Of a stretch of 55,515 bases of DNA, positions 20,081 to 27,888 are shown piece by piece. Every line of letters begins with the position of its first letter. Position 1 is the first letter of the stretch. A program made the translations under genes and the position numbers. This DNA comes from Deltaproteobacteria bacterium (GTDB lineage Bacteria > Desulfobacterota > Desulfobulbia > Desulfobulbales > Desulfurivibrionaceae): the NCBI GenBank assembly GCA_013349295.1, contig DUZW01000021.1, forward strand, positions 1-55,515, given 5' to 3'. A model generated the notes under the pieces. The model was not told the origin of the DNA and made no database searches. It worked only from the letters and a program-made list of their open reading frames with translations.

Positions 20081-20410
20081 CTAGAGAGCCTTTTCGATCA
20101 TGGCCTTCAGCTGCTGCTTGCCCACCGCGCCGGTCACCTGATCGGCAACCTCTCCTCCCTTAAAGAGGATCAGAGTGGGAATAGCCCGGATCCCGTATTT
20201 GCCTGGGGTGACGGGGTTGTCATCGACATTCATCTTCCCGACCTTGACCTTGCCCTCGAACTCAGCGGCCAGCTCGTCGATCACCGGACCAATCGCCTTA
20301 CAGGGGCCACACCATGGCGCCCAAAAATCCAAGAGAAAAGGAACCTCGGACTGCAGGGCCTTTGCACCGAAATCGGCGTCGGAAACCTGGACAACTTTAT
20401 CGCTTGCCAT
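20081..20410 (-). CDS. trxA: Thioredoxin
   Basis: 109 residues from ATG 20410 with AAGGAG seven bases upstream; the open frame begins at 20431. It is a standard thioredoxin: active site WCGPCK, the FWAPWC lead-in, VDDNP, the cis-Pro loop AIPTLILFKGG and GAVGKQQL. It reduces protein disulfides in the cytoplasm. A promoter lies directly upstream and a terminator downstream, so it appears monocistronic. Confidence 0.96.
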   Translation of the reverse strand: MASDKVVQVSDADFGAKALQSEVPFLLDFWAPWCGPCKAIGPVIDELAAEFEGKVKVGKMNVDDNPVTPGKYGIRAIPTLILFKGGEVADQVTGAVGKQQLKAMIEKAL

Positions 20411-20463
20411 AATTTTCTCCTTGTATTTCATGGGGATAATTGCATTCAGAGTATAATTGGCTC

Positions 20464-20492
20464 ATCTTACAAAGGGAACCCTGCGCTGACAA
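20464..20492 (-). promoter_or_regulatory. Sigma-70-like promoter of trxA
   Basis: On the minus strand, TTGTCA (20487-20492) and TAAGAT (20464-20469) are 17 bases apart, about 55 bases before the trxA start. Confidence 0.6.
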
Positions 20493-20563
20493 GGAAAATC
20501 TTGTGATTCCCGCCTTCACCCGAGGCAAAAAGGCCAAAAACGACAAAGAGCCGCGCCTCCTTA

Positions 20564-20591
20564 TTGACAACCAACGGGCAGTCACTATATG
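20564..20591 (+). promoter_or_regulatory. Sigma-70-like promoter, possibly giving a near-leaderless mRNA
   Basis: A perfect TTGACA (20564-20569) and TATATG (20586-20591) are 16 bases apart. The predicted transcription start, about 20598, is only a few bases before ATG 20601 of the zinc-ribbon gene. Confidence 0.55.
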
Positions 20592-20600
20592 CTAAACGGT

Positions 20601-20855
20601 ATGCGTACACGAACCTGCCCATTCTGCAAAGAAGATATCCATACCCAGGCCCTGGTCTGCCGGTATTGCAGGCGCGACCTGCCCCCGATGGCGCAGCAAG
20701 GCGGAAAAACCTCCCACGGCTGGCTGGCGGCGATCGTCGCCGCGGGAATCATCGCCAGCGGCGCCGCCTTTCTTGCCGCCGAGTTCCTGCGGGAGCGGAA
20801 AAACTGGCTCACGGAACCGGCCCGGCCACCAGAACCACAAAACCCGCCTGACTGA
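20601..20855 (+). CDS. Small zinc-ribbon membrane protein
   Basis: 84 residues from ATG 20601 (88 from ATG 20589, which lies inside the predicted -10 box). Two CxxC pairs (CPFCKEDI, CRYCRRDL) form a zinc ribbon at the N-terminus, followed by a Gly-rich linker, one membrane helix (GWLAAIVAAGIIASGAAFLAAEF) and a Pro-rich tail. Proteins of this build are common and mostly uncharacterised. Its last ~47 bases overlap, tail to tail, the end of the methyltransferase gene on the other strand. A promoter supports it as real. Confidence 0.65.
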   Translation: MRTRTCPFCKEDIHTQALVCRYCRRDLPPMAQQGGKTSHGWLAAIVAAGIIASGAAFLAAEFLRERKNWLTEPARPPEPQNPPD

Positions 20856-21471
20856 CCAAACCGGCCCGGGAGTGTTCCATCTCTCGCAACGATTCCGGCG
20901 GCTGCATCAGGCTGGATCGTATTTCCTCCACGACAAAACCGCTCCCAACCAGATATTGCTCCACTTCCTCCGGCCGATAAAATCCGGCATGCCGGTAAAA
21001 TGGATGCCCAGCCTCCTTTTTTTTCCGGAGCATTCTGCCCCAAGAGCTGTCGGCCGCGATGATTCCCAGCACCAGATGTCCGCCGGGCTTGAGAACTCTT
21101 CGGCATTCCTGCAACACCGGGCGGGGATCGGCAAGAAAACAAAAGGTGAAAAGCAGCAGCACCGTCTGCATGCTCTGCCCTGTGAAGGGCAGAGCCTCCC
21201 CCACCGCCTGCCCCACCCGAACCCCACGCTTCCCGGCAAAAGCCAGGGGCGCCAGGGCCGGATCAATCCCGAACTCCACGCCCAGCGCCTCGGCAAAACG
21301 TCCGGGCCCGACCCCGATCTCAAGCTTCGGGCTCAAAAGGGGCGTAACCAGCTCTTGCAGGGCGGCGCGCTCAATGGCAAAGAGCAGGCTCTCCTCAAAC
21401 CAGGCGTCATACTCCCCGGCCCGCTCGTCAAAGACCCGGGCGGCCTGGCGCCAGAACGTCTCTTTTTCCAT
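20809..21471 (-). CDS. SAM-dependent class I methyltransferase
   Basis: A 220-residue protein of the Methyltransf_11 type. Motif I is LEIGVGPGRFAEAL (about 50-63), the acidic motif II is GIDPAL, and the late motif is CRRVLKPGGHLVLGII. It transfers methyl from S-adenosylmethionine to an unknown small molecule. GGAGG lies just before the start. Its leader contains an array of AAGGNNN heptamers, and its 3' end overlaps the convergent zinc-ribbon gene. Confidence 0.88.
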   Translation of the reverse strand: MEKETFWRQAARVFDERAGEYDAWFEESLLFAIERAALQELVTPLLSPKLEIGVGPGRFAEALGVEFGIDPALAPLAFAGKRGVRVGQAVGEALPFTGQSMQTVLLLFTFCFLADPRPVLQECRRVLKPGGHLVLGIIAADSSWGRMLRKKKEAGHPFYRHAGFYRPEEVEQYLVGSGFVVEEIRSSLMQPPESLREMEHSRAGLVSQAGFVVLVAGPVP

Positions 21472-21487
21472 CCTGCCCTCCCATTCC

Positions 21488-21533
21488 TTGGGCCTTTAAC
21501 CTTTAGCCTTGGGCCTTGGGCCTTGGGCCTTCC
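21488..21533 (-). repeat. AAGGNNN heptamer array
   Basis: On the minus strand the sequence runs in seven-base units beginning AAGG: AAGGCCC three times, AAGGCTA, AAGGTTA, AAGGCCC, AAGG. It lies in the leader of the methyltransferase gene. A second array lies at 35928-35980. Confidence 0.7.
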
Positions 21534-21639
21534 CCTCCGGCCCGGCTGTTTCCTTTTCCCGAAATAATGGTTATGGTTACTTGCATCCTTCTGTTGAGCA
21601 AGAAAAAAATCATCCAATCTACCTCCGGACACCCCGCCC

Positions 21640-23394
21640 ATGCTGGTTGAAAAAAATTCCCCGTTTCGCAAATCGCTTTTCAACCCCGAGCAATTCACCA
21701 TCACCCTTGAGCTGGTGCCGAGCCGGGGAGGGCACAGCCGGGAACACGAACGCACTCTGGAATTGGCCGAGAAGCTGGCCCACGACCCGCGCATCCAAGC
21801 GGTAAGCATCACCGAGAACGCCGGAGGCCAGGCCGCCCTTTCCCCGGAAGTCCTGGGCCGCGAGATCCAGGAAATGGGACTTGACGTCATTGTCCATTTT
21901 TCCAGCAAGGACAAGAACCGCAACCAGATGGAAAGCCTGCTCTTTGCCTGGGACCGCCTGGGCATCCGAGACCTGCTGGTGATCACCGGCGACTATCCCC
22001 AGGAAGGCTACCAAGGCTTTGCCAAGCCGGTCTTCGATCTGGACTCGGTGCATGTCCTGGATCTGATCTCCCGGATGAACCGAGGCAACTACGGCCCGGA
22101 TCGGGGACGAGGCGGGATCCGCCCGACCTCGTTTCTCATGGGCGTGGCTCTCTCTCCCTTTAAAAAGCTCGAGGCTGAATTGCTGATGCAGTACGCCAAG
22201 CTCCACCGCAAGGCCGAGCGCGGCGCGGACTATATCATCACCCAGGTCGGCTACGACGCCCGCAAATTCCACGAGGTCATCCTCTACCTGCGCCAAAACG
22301 GACTGAACCTGCCGGTGCTGGGCAATGTCTTTGTTCCCAACCTCACGGTGGCCACCCTCATGCACACCGGAAAAATCCCCGGCTGCATCATCACCGATGC
22401 CCTGTACGCCGAAATCCGCCGCGAAGCGACAAGCCAGGACAAGGGAAAACAATCCCGGCTTCTGCGGAGTGCGAAGCTGCTGGCCATCCTCAAAGGGCTC
22501 GGCTATGCGGGCGCCCATCTTGGCGGGCCGGGGCTCACCTATGACAACATCGACTTTCTCCTCACCACCGCCGACTCCTTTGCCGAAAACTGGCAAGAGC
22601 TGATACCGGAGATGAATTACTGGCACCCGAACGGTTTTTACCTGTATAAAAAAGATGAGCAAACCGGCCTCAACACCTGCGAACCCGCGCCTTGCAAAGA
22701 AAAGACGGCAGGGCTGCAGATCAACTACCGAATGGCCCGACTGGTCCACAACCTGGCCTTTGAACAAAAAGCGCCCCTCTATCCGCTCTGCAAAAAAATC
22801 TGCCTCGCCCTTGAAGGCGGCGGCCTGGACAACACCCTCACCCACCTGGAACACGTGACCAAGTTCCTTCTCTTCGGCTGCCAAAACTGCGGTGACTGCG
22901 CCTTGGGCGAGTTGGCCTTTGTCTGCCCGCAAACGGGCTGCGCCAAATACCTGCTGAACGGCCCCTGCGGCGGCAGTCGCGACGGCTGGTGCGAGGTGTA
23001 CCCCGGCAAAAAACGCTGCCTCTACGTACGAATCCACGAACGCCTTGCCGCACATGACCTGCCGGAATCCATGGGACAAGGCTTTGTTCCTCCCCGCAAC
23101 TGGGCGCTCAACAACACCTCCTCCTGGCTTAATTTTTTCCGGGGCTGGATCATGCCGGAGGAGACCGGACAACCGAAATCGGACAGAACCCCAGCCCGGC
23201 CGAAAAATCCTGAATTTTCTTCCTTGCCTATAAAAACGCAGCTGCCCGGCAGTGGTGCGGCTGCGGGGCAGCTGATGTGGTGCCGCCGGACAGCCGCGTA
23301 CGAAAAAAACATTTCCCATCCATATAAAAGGATGTATATTTTCTCCTTTTTTCCGTGTGAACAGAAGCACATCATGAGGGACAATTCGCCATGA
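21640..23394 (+). CDS. metF: Methylenetetrahydrofolate reductase fused to a MetV-type domain
   Basis: A 584-residue protein. Residues 1-300 are a MetF flavoprotein barrel (TITLELVPSRGG, VITGDYP, FLMGVALSPF, QVGYDARKF), which reduces methylene-THF to methyl-THF. Residues about 330-505 are the Cys-rich MTHFR C-terminal domain also seen in MetV (FGCQNCGDCALGE, CPQTGCAKYLLNGPCGGS, RDGWCEVYPGKKRC). The last ~70 residues, after NTSSWLNFFRGWIMPEE, do not look like the family. They read through what resembles a purF leader and end in an ATGA overlap with purF. The role is the C1 pathway or methionine synthesis. A stand-alone metV lies at 27157. Confidence 0.92.
   Translation: MLVEKNSPFRKSLFNPEQFTITLELVPSRGGHSREHERTLELAEKLAHDPRIQAVSITENAGGQAALSPEVLGREIQEMGLDVIVHFSSKDKNRNQMESLLFAWDRLGIRDLLVITGDYPQEGYQGFAKPVFDLDSVHVLDLISRMNRGNYGPDRGRGGIRPTSFLMGVALSPFKKLEAELLMQYAKLHRKAERGADYIITQVGYDARKFHEVILYLRQNGLNLPVLGNVFVPNLTVATLMHTGKIPGCIITDALYAEIRREATSQDKGKQSRLLRSAKLLAILKGLGYAGAHLGGPGLTYDNIDFLLTTADSFAENWQELIPEMNYWHPNGFYLYKKDEQTGLNTCEPAPCKEKTAGLQINYRMARLVHNLAFEQKAPLYPLCKKICLALEGGGLDNTLTHLEHVTKFLLFGCQNCGDCALGELAFVCPQTGCAKYLLNGPCGGSRDGWCEVYPGKKRCLYVRIHERLAAHDLPESMGQGFVPPRNWALNNTSSWLNFFRGWIMPEETGQPKSDRTPARPKNPEFSSLPIKTQLPGSGAAAGQLMWCRRTAAYEKNISHPYKRMYIFSFFPCEQKHIMRDNSP
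23236..23385 (+). promoter_or_regulatory. Structured region before purF
   Basis: CAGCTGCCC (23239-23247) pairs perfectly with GGGCAGCTG (23266-23274). The inner GTGCGGCTG (23255-23263) can instead pair with CAGCCGCGTAC (23291-23301), giving two exclusive folds. A short hairpin and a T-rich tract (about 23318-23352) follow. The whole region is nominally coding for the odd tail of the MetF fusion. It could be an attenuator or riboswitch; I match it to no known class. Confidence 0.35.
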
Positions 23395-24827
23395 CATACT
23401 CAGACGCATCACGCCCCAAGGACGAATGCGGCGTTTGTGGAATTTTCGGCCATGAGGACGCAGCCAAACTCACCTACTTCGGCCTCTACGCCCTCCAGCA
23501 TCGCGGCCAGGAAAGCGCCGGCATCGTGGCCAGCGACGGCACTCAGGTCTCCCTGCACAAGGGAATGGGTTTGGTGCACGAAGTTTTCAGCGAGGCCATT
23601 CTGCAAGAGCTGAAGGGGCACCTCACCGTGGGCCATGTCCGCTACTCAACCACCGGCGCCTCCAACATCGTCAACGCCCAGCCCTTTACCGCCACCCATC
23701 AGGGCTCCACCATGGCCGTGGCCCACAACGGCAATCTGGTCAACATCCGCAGCCTGCGCAACGAATTAGAAAAAAAAGGCTCCATCTTCCAGTCCACCAT
23801 GGACAGCGAGGTGGTGGTCCATCTTCTCGCCCGTTGCTCACACCTGGGCTTTGACCAGGCGCTCATCGACACCTTTGAAAGCATCAAGGGCGCTTACTCC
23901 ATCCTGCTCATGACCGAAGATAAACTGATCGCCGTGCGCGATGCCGGAGGCTTCAGACCGCTGTGTCTCGGCAAACTCAACAACGGCGGCTTCATCGTCG
24001 CCTCGGAAACCTGCGCCCTCGATCTGGTCGAGGCCCAGTACATCCGCGACATCGAACCCGGCGAAATCCTGATCATCGACCGCGACGGCCAGCGCTCCCT
24101 CCACCTTGACTCCAGCCAGCGCCACAGCTTCTGCATCTTCGAGCAGGTGTATTTTGCCCGGCCCGACAGCGATATCTTCGGAAAGAACGTTTACCAGAGC
24201 CGCAAACGCATGGGCGAGATTCTGGCCCGCGAATGTAAAATCAAGGCGGATTTCGTCATGCCCTTTCCCGATTCCGGCAACTACGCGGCCATCGGCTTTT
24301 CCCAGGCCTCTGGCATCCCGCTGGAAATGGGAGTAATCCGCAACCATTACGTGGGCCGCACCTTTATCCAGCCCACCCAATCCATGCGCGACTTCTCGGT
24401 GCGGGTCAAATTGAACCCCATCCGCTCTTTTCTGCAGGGCAAACGGGTTATCATCCTGGACGACTCCATCATCCGGGGCACCACCGGTCGCTCCAGGGTC
24501 AGATCCCTGCGCGAAGCCGGGGTAAAAGAGATACACATGCTGATCAGTTGCCCGCCCACCCGAAATGCTTGCTATTACGGAATCGACTTTCCCTCGGGCG
24601 GCGAGCTCATCGCCAACAAGAAAACCATTGACGAAATCCGCGATTACCTGGGACTGGACTCCCTCTACTACCTCAGCCTTGAGGGTCTGATAGAAGCCTG
24701 CGGCGGTCCGCCGGAATCCTACTGCAAGGCATGCTTTGACGGGAATTACCCGGTTGAACCGGACAAGGATTTCTGCAAGCTTCTCCTCGGCACCAAAAAT
24801 GCCTGTCAGTCCACGGGCAAAAAGTAG
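23391..24827 (+). CDS. purF: Amidophosphoribosyltransferase PurF
   Basis: A 478-residue enzyme of the first committed purine step: PRPP plus glutamine gives phosphoribosylamine. The Ntn glutaminase half starts after a 12-residue propeptide at Cys13 (ECGVCGIFGH), as in the B. subtilis-type enzyme. The transferase half has the PRPP loop VIILDDSIIRGTT. Cys residues in HSFCIF, NACYYGID and YCKACFDG match the oxygen-sensitive 4Fe-4S site of that class. Its ATG overlaps the stop of the MetF fusion. Both enzymes bear on folate/purine C1 metabolism. Confidence 0.97.
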   Translation: MTYSDASRPKDECGVCGIFGHEDAAKLTYFGLYALQHRGQESAGIVASDGTQVSLHKGMGLVHEVFSEAILQELKGHLTVGHVRYSTTGASNIVNAQPFTATHQGSTMAVAHNGNLVNIRSLRNELEKKGSIFQSTMDSEVVVHLLARCSHLGFDQALIDTFESIKGAYSILLMTEDKLIAVRDAGGFRPLCLGKLNNGGFIVASETCALDLVEAQYIRDIEPGEILIIDRDGQRSLHLDSSQRHSFCIFEQVYFARPDSDIFGKNVYQSRKRMGEILARECKIKADFVMPFPDSGNYAAIGFSQASGIPLEMGVIRNHYVGRTFIQPTQSMRDFSVRVKLNPIRSFLQGKRVIILDDSIIRGTTGRSRVRSLREAGVKEIHMLISCPPTRNACYYGIDFPSGGELIANKKTIDEIRDYLGLDSLYYLSLEGLIEACGGPPESYCKACFDGNYPVEPDKDFCKLLLGTKNACQSTGKK

Positions 24828-24858
24828 CCCCCCACTCAAGCGCAAAGACGGAAAAACA

Positions 24859-25830
24859 ATGATCATTGAACAGGCCAAGGAAGTTCTCAGAATCGAAGCG
24901 GAAGGCATCACCTCCCTGGTGGAGCAGATCGACGGCGATTTTGAAAAGGCGGTAAACATGATCATGGAATGCCCGGCGCGAGTGGTAATCACGGGCATCG
25001 GCAAATCAGGGATCATCGGCCAGAAGATCGCCGCCACCATGAACAGCACCGGCACCCCGGCCCTGTTCCTCCATCCGGTTGAGGCCATGCACGGCGACCT
25101 CGGCATGGTTGACCCCCAGGACGTCATTATTGCCATCTCCTACAGCGGCGAAACCGCGGAACTCGGCCTCCTGCTTCCCAACCTCAAGAAACGCGGCGCC
25201 AAGATCATTGCCATGACCGGCAAGCCGAATTCCACCCTGGCCTTGGGCGCCGATGCGGTACTCAAGGTCGCGGTGCCGCAGGAAGCCTGCCCCCTGGGCC
25301 TGGCCCCCACGGCCAGCACCACCGCCACGCTGGCCATGGGCGACGCATTGGCCGTGGTCCTTTTAAACCTCAAGCAGTTCAAGGAAAGCGATTTTCGCCG
25401 CAACCATCCGGCCGGCAGCCTTGGAGAGCGCCTCAAGGTTAATGTGGCCGAGGTGATGCTCACCGGCGCGGCCATCCCCAGGGTTTCCCAAACCAACACC
25501 CTGCCTGAGGCCATTGCCGAGCTGAACGCCAAAAACCTTGGCGCGGTCCTGATCATGGATGAGGAAAAAATTATCGGCATCCTGACCGATGGCGATCTTC
25601 GCCGCTTTATCAGTCAAAGAGGCGGCGATCTGAGCGGCCTCACCCTGGCGGACACCATAACCAAAACGCCCAAAGCCATTACCACGGATCTCCTGGCCGC
25701 CGACGCCCTCAGCATCATGCAGCGTCACGAAATCACCTTTCTGCCGGTGATCGATCACAGCGGCAAGCTGGCGGGCGTACTTCATCTTCAGGATTTGCTG
25801 GGCAAGGGAGAGTTCCGCTTTCTGGTATAG
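24859..25830 (+). CDS. kdsD: Arabinose-5-phosphate isomerase KdsD
   Basis: 323 residues from ATG 24859 (the open frame extends upstream into purF without support). An N-terminal SIS domain (about 35-185: GIGKSGIIGQKIAATMNSTG, AISYSGETAEL, NHPAGSLGERL) is followed by two CBS motifs (about 205-323). It interconverts ribulose 5-phosphate and arabinose 5-phosphate for Kdo, a lipopolysaccharide core sugar, so the organism probably makes LPS. It follows purF after 31 bases and may be co-transcribed with it. Confidence 0.95.
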   Translation: MIIEQAKEVLRIEAEGITSLVEQIDGDFEKAVNMIMECPARVVITGIGKSGIIGQKIAATMNSTGTPALFLHPVEAMHGDLGMVDPQDVIIAISYSGETAELGLLLPNLKKRGAKIIAMTGKPNSTLALGADAVLKVAVPQEACPLGLAPTASTTATLAMGDALAVVLLNLKQFKESDFRRNHPAGSLGERLKVNVAEVMLTGAAIPRVSQTNTLPEAIAELNAKNLGAVLIMDEEKIIGILTDGDLRRFISQRGGDLSGLTLADTITKTPKAITTDLLAADALSIMQRHEITFLPVIDHSGKLAGVLHLQDLLGKGEFRFLV

Positions 25831-26157
25831 CGCTTGATACCGGGTTCGCCGGGCAACTCCTTTAAAAACCGCTTGCATCTGGTAGATATACCTATTGGGC
25901 GGGAATGTTTTTTATGCTAAAGTACCCAACGCTCTAATGGCCGAACGCGCCCAGCTTCGGAATGACCGGAGAGGATTTATAAGCCGCCATTGAATACAAG
26001 CGGCTTCCCCGGCGCCTTTAGCCAGTTTTCATATCTTGGCCGTAGCAGCAAACAAGTAATAATCTTCCGGCGGAAAGAACGGCATAAGGAGCCGTACGGA
26101 ACCAGCCGGAATTGCACAAGTTGTTTTTTGAACGGCTCCTAAACATGAGGTTTTGTT
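25831..26157. other. Intergenic region with repeat R2
   Basis: No gene is seen. It holds a small hairpin without a T tract (GCCGC/GCGGC, about 25982-26006), a weak possible promoter (TTGGGC 25895-25900, TAAAGT 25918-25923, 17 bases apart) and hairpin repeat R2 in the orientation opposite to both flanking genes. Confidence 0.45.
26073..26148 (-). repeat. Hairpin repeat R2
   Basis: On the minus strand an arm AGGAGCCGTTC is followed, after a loop, by CCGTACGGCTCCT and the tail TATGCCGTTCTTTCC. It is the same family as R1, R3 and R4, but points away from the hdrC-like gene. Confidence 0.65.
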
Positions 26158-26724
26158 ATGGCAATCTCCAGCAAGGATATCAATTCGGCCTTCAGCGCCG
26201 AGGTTACCGCGATTCCGGGAGGCGAATTCCTGAACCGCTGTTTTTCCTGCGGCGCTTGTAGCGGTATCTGCCCGGTCAGTCAAGCAATCCCCGACTTCGA
26301 CCCCAGGAAGATCATTCACATGATCCGGATGGGACTGAAAGACACGTTGCTTAAATCCGATCTGCTTTGGTTCTGTTCCCGGTGCCGCAGCTGCATCTTT
26401 GTTTGCCCCCAGGACGTCCGTTTTGCCGAAATCATGGTCGCCCTGCGTCAACTGGCCGTGAAGGGTGGATATATCACCGCCCAGGATCTGCTCGATAAAG
26501 GCAAAGCCGCCTGGGTTGAACGCGATCTCTGCGTCTCCTGCCTTACCTGTGTCCGGGTCTGCCCATGGCGGATTCCCAAGATCGACGATCAGGGCAAGGC
26601 TGCCATTGATCCCCAGGAGTGTCGCGGCTGCGGCATCTGCCCCTCCGAATGTCCGGCCCAGGCTATCCGCTTAAACGAGTCCGAGGACGAGCGACTTATC
26701 GCCGCCTGCGGCACAAATCAGTAG
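26158..26724 (+). CDS. HdrC-like iron-sulfur protein with four cluster motifs
   Basis: A 188-residue soluble protein that should carry electrons through four 4Fe-4S clusters. The first half is HdrC-like (CFSCGACSGICP, CSRCRSCIFVCP). The second half adds a ferredoxin pair (CVSCLTCVRVCP, CRGCGICPSECP). In methanogens and acetogens HdrC works with HdrA and HdrB, often with MvhD. Here only an MvhD-like gene and metV follow, so it probably delivers electrons to or from a methylene-THF reductase complex. GAGG lies before the start. The missing HdrA, the flavin bifurcation subunit, may be encoded elsewhere. Confidence 0.88.
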   Translation: MAISSKDINSAFSAEVTAIPGGEFLNRCFSCGACSGICPVSQAIPDFDPRKIIHMIRMGLKDTLLKSDLLWFCSRCRSCIFVCPQDVRFAEIMVALRQLAVKGGYITAQDLLDKGKAAWVERDLCVSCLTCVRVCPWRIPKIDDQGKAAIDPQECRGCGICPSECPAQAIRLNESEDERLIAACGTNQ

Positions 26725-26737
26725 GATGGTGAATTTC

Positions 26738-27160
26738 ATGCCCTTTACTCCGAATATCCAAGCATTCTGTTGTCATTATACCTCCCAGCAGACCCTGGCC
26801 GAAGGGTCCGAAGGATTGCTGCTCGACGGTTTCCCGAAAAGCGTGACCATCCACCGGCTGGTCTGCACCGGAAAACTCGAGGTCAGCACCCTGCTCAAGG
26901 CCTTTGAAGACGGAGCGGACGGTGTATATGTTGCCGGATGCCCGGTGGACAAATGCCACAACCTCATGGGCAGCCAACGGGCGGCCAAGCGGGTGGGTGC
27001 TATCAAAAAAGCCCTGGCCGAACTCGGGGTCGAACCGGAACGCATCGAGATGTTTCATCTGGAGCGCGGCTTTCATCCGGAATTTGTCAAGGTTGCCCAG
27101 GAAATGAACGAACGGATTCTCGAATTAGGCCCCAGCCCTTTTAAGGGAGACGCAAAATGA
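26738..27160 (+). CDS. MvhD-type hydrogenase iron-sulfur subunit
   Basis: 140 residues from ATG 26738 (preceded by AGGATGGTG); ATG 26726 in frame, two bases after the previous stop, is possible. The family core is visible: HRLVCTGKLE, ADGVYVAGCPVDKCHNLMGSQ, AKRVG, LGVEPERIEMFHL. MvhD carries a 2Fe-2S centre linking hydrogenase or other donors to Hdr. The first Cys motif is unusual: where the family has CxxC (C-N-W-C), this protein reads FCCHYTS, with adjacent Cys and Thr in the last position. It overlaps metV by four bases. Confidence 0.87.
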   Translation: MPFTPNIQAFCCHYTSQQTLAEGSEGLLLDGFPKSVTIHRLVCTGKLEVSTLLKAFEDGADGVYVAGCPVDKCHNLMGSQRAAKRVGAIKKALAELGVEPERIEMFHLERGFHPEFVKVAQEMNERILELGPSPFKGDAK

Positions 27161-27825
27161 TTATTGCAGAAAGAAAACCCCTCGATGAAATCATGACCAT
27201 GGTCCAGGATGCCAAGCGCATTCTGGTTTTGGGTTGCCGCGGCTGCGTCACCATCTGCTCGGCCGGCGGCGAGCGCGAGGTCGAAATCCTTGCCTCCCTG
27301 ATCCGCCTGGGCAAGCAGAAGGCCGGCCAGCCGGTGGAAACCATTGAAGCCACTCTGGTTCGCCAGTGCGATAAGGAATATATCGACTCCATCGACCAGT
27401 GGGACGGCCAGTACGATGCCATCGTCTCCATGGCCTGCGGCGTCGGGGTCAACTTCATCGCCAACCTGCGGCCCATGGCCAAGGTATACCCCGCCGTCAA
27501 CACCACCTCTTTCGGCGGCTCCTCCGAGCAGGGCGTCTGGAGCGAGCAGTGCGCCGGTTGCGGCAACTGCATCCTCCACCTCACCGGCGGCCTCTGCCCC
27601 GTGGCCCGGTGCGCCAAAAGCCTGATGAACGGCCCCTGCGGCGGTTCCGTGGCCGGCCGCTGCGAGATCCACAAGGATGTACCCTGCATCTGGCAATCCA
27701 TCCACGACAAAATGGTTCGCATCGACAGCCAGGACGGGCTCACCGCCATTGCCCCGATCCGCGACTGGAGCACCTCCGGCCACGGCGGCCCACGCAGGAT
27801 GGTGCGTAACGACCTTACCGTCTAA
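27157..27825 (+). CDS. metV: MetV-type methylenetetrahydrofolate reductase subunit
   Basis: A 222-residue protein of the MTHFR C-terminal family. Cys-rich motifs are CRGCVTICSAGG, CAGCGNCILH, GLCPVARCAKSLMNGPCGGS and GRCEI..VPC, which in acetogen MetV bind zinc and iron-sulfur. MetV normally partners MetF. Here no metF follows, though a MetF-MetV fusion lies 4 kb upstream. The gene is the last of the hdrC/mvhD/metV operon (four-base overlap upstream) and ends in a strong terminator. The likely role is electron input to methylene-THF reduction or its reversal. Confidence 0.9.
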   Translation: MIIAERKPLDEIMTMVQDAKRILVLGCRGCVTICSAGGEREVEILASLIRLGKQKAGQPVETIEATLVRQCDKEYIDSIDQWDGQYDAIVSMACGVGVNFIANLRPMAKVYPAVNTTSFGGSSEQGVWSEQCAGCGNCILHLTGGLCPVARCAKSLMNGPCGGSVAGRCEIHKDVPCIWQSIHDKMVRIDSQDGLTAIAPIRDWSTSGHGGPRRMVRNDLTV

Positions 27826-27842
27826 CATCTTCGTTTTTTTTC

Positions 27843-27888
27843 ACAGGCCAAGGAAATACTGTACTTTTCCTTGGCCTGTTGTTTTTTT
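27843..27888 (+). terminator. Terminator of the hdrC-mvhD-metV operon
   Basis: A perfect 14-bp stem (27843-27856 with 27866-27879) is followed by a run of seven T's. Confidence 0.9.

Noticed and set aside
23236..23385. Known riboswitch (ZTP, THF, SAH, cobalamin or SAM) before purF
   Set aside because: I compared the remembered cores of these classes and found no match; only generic pairing is visible.
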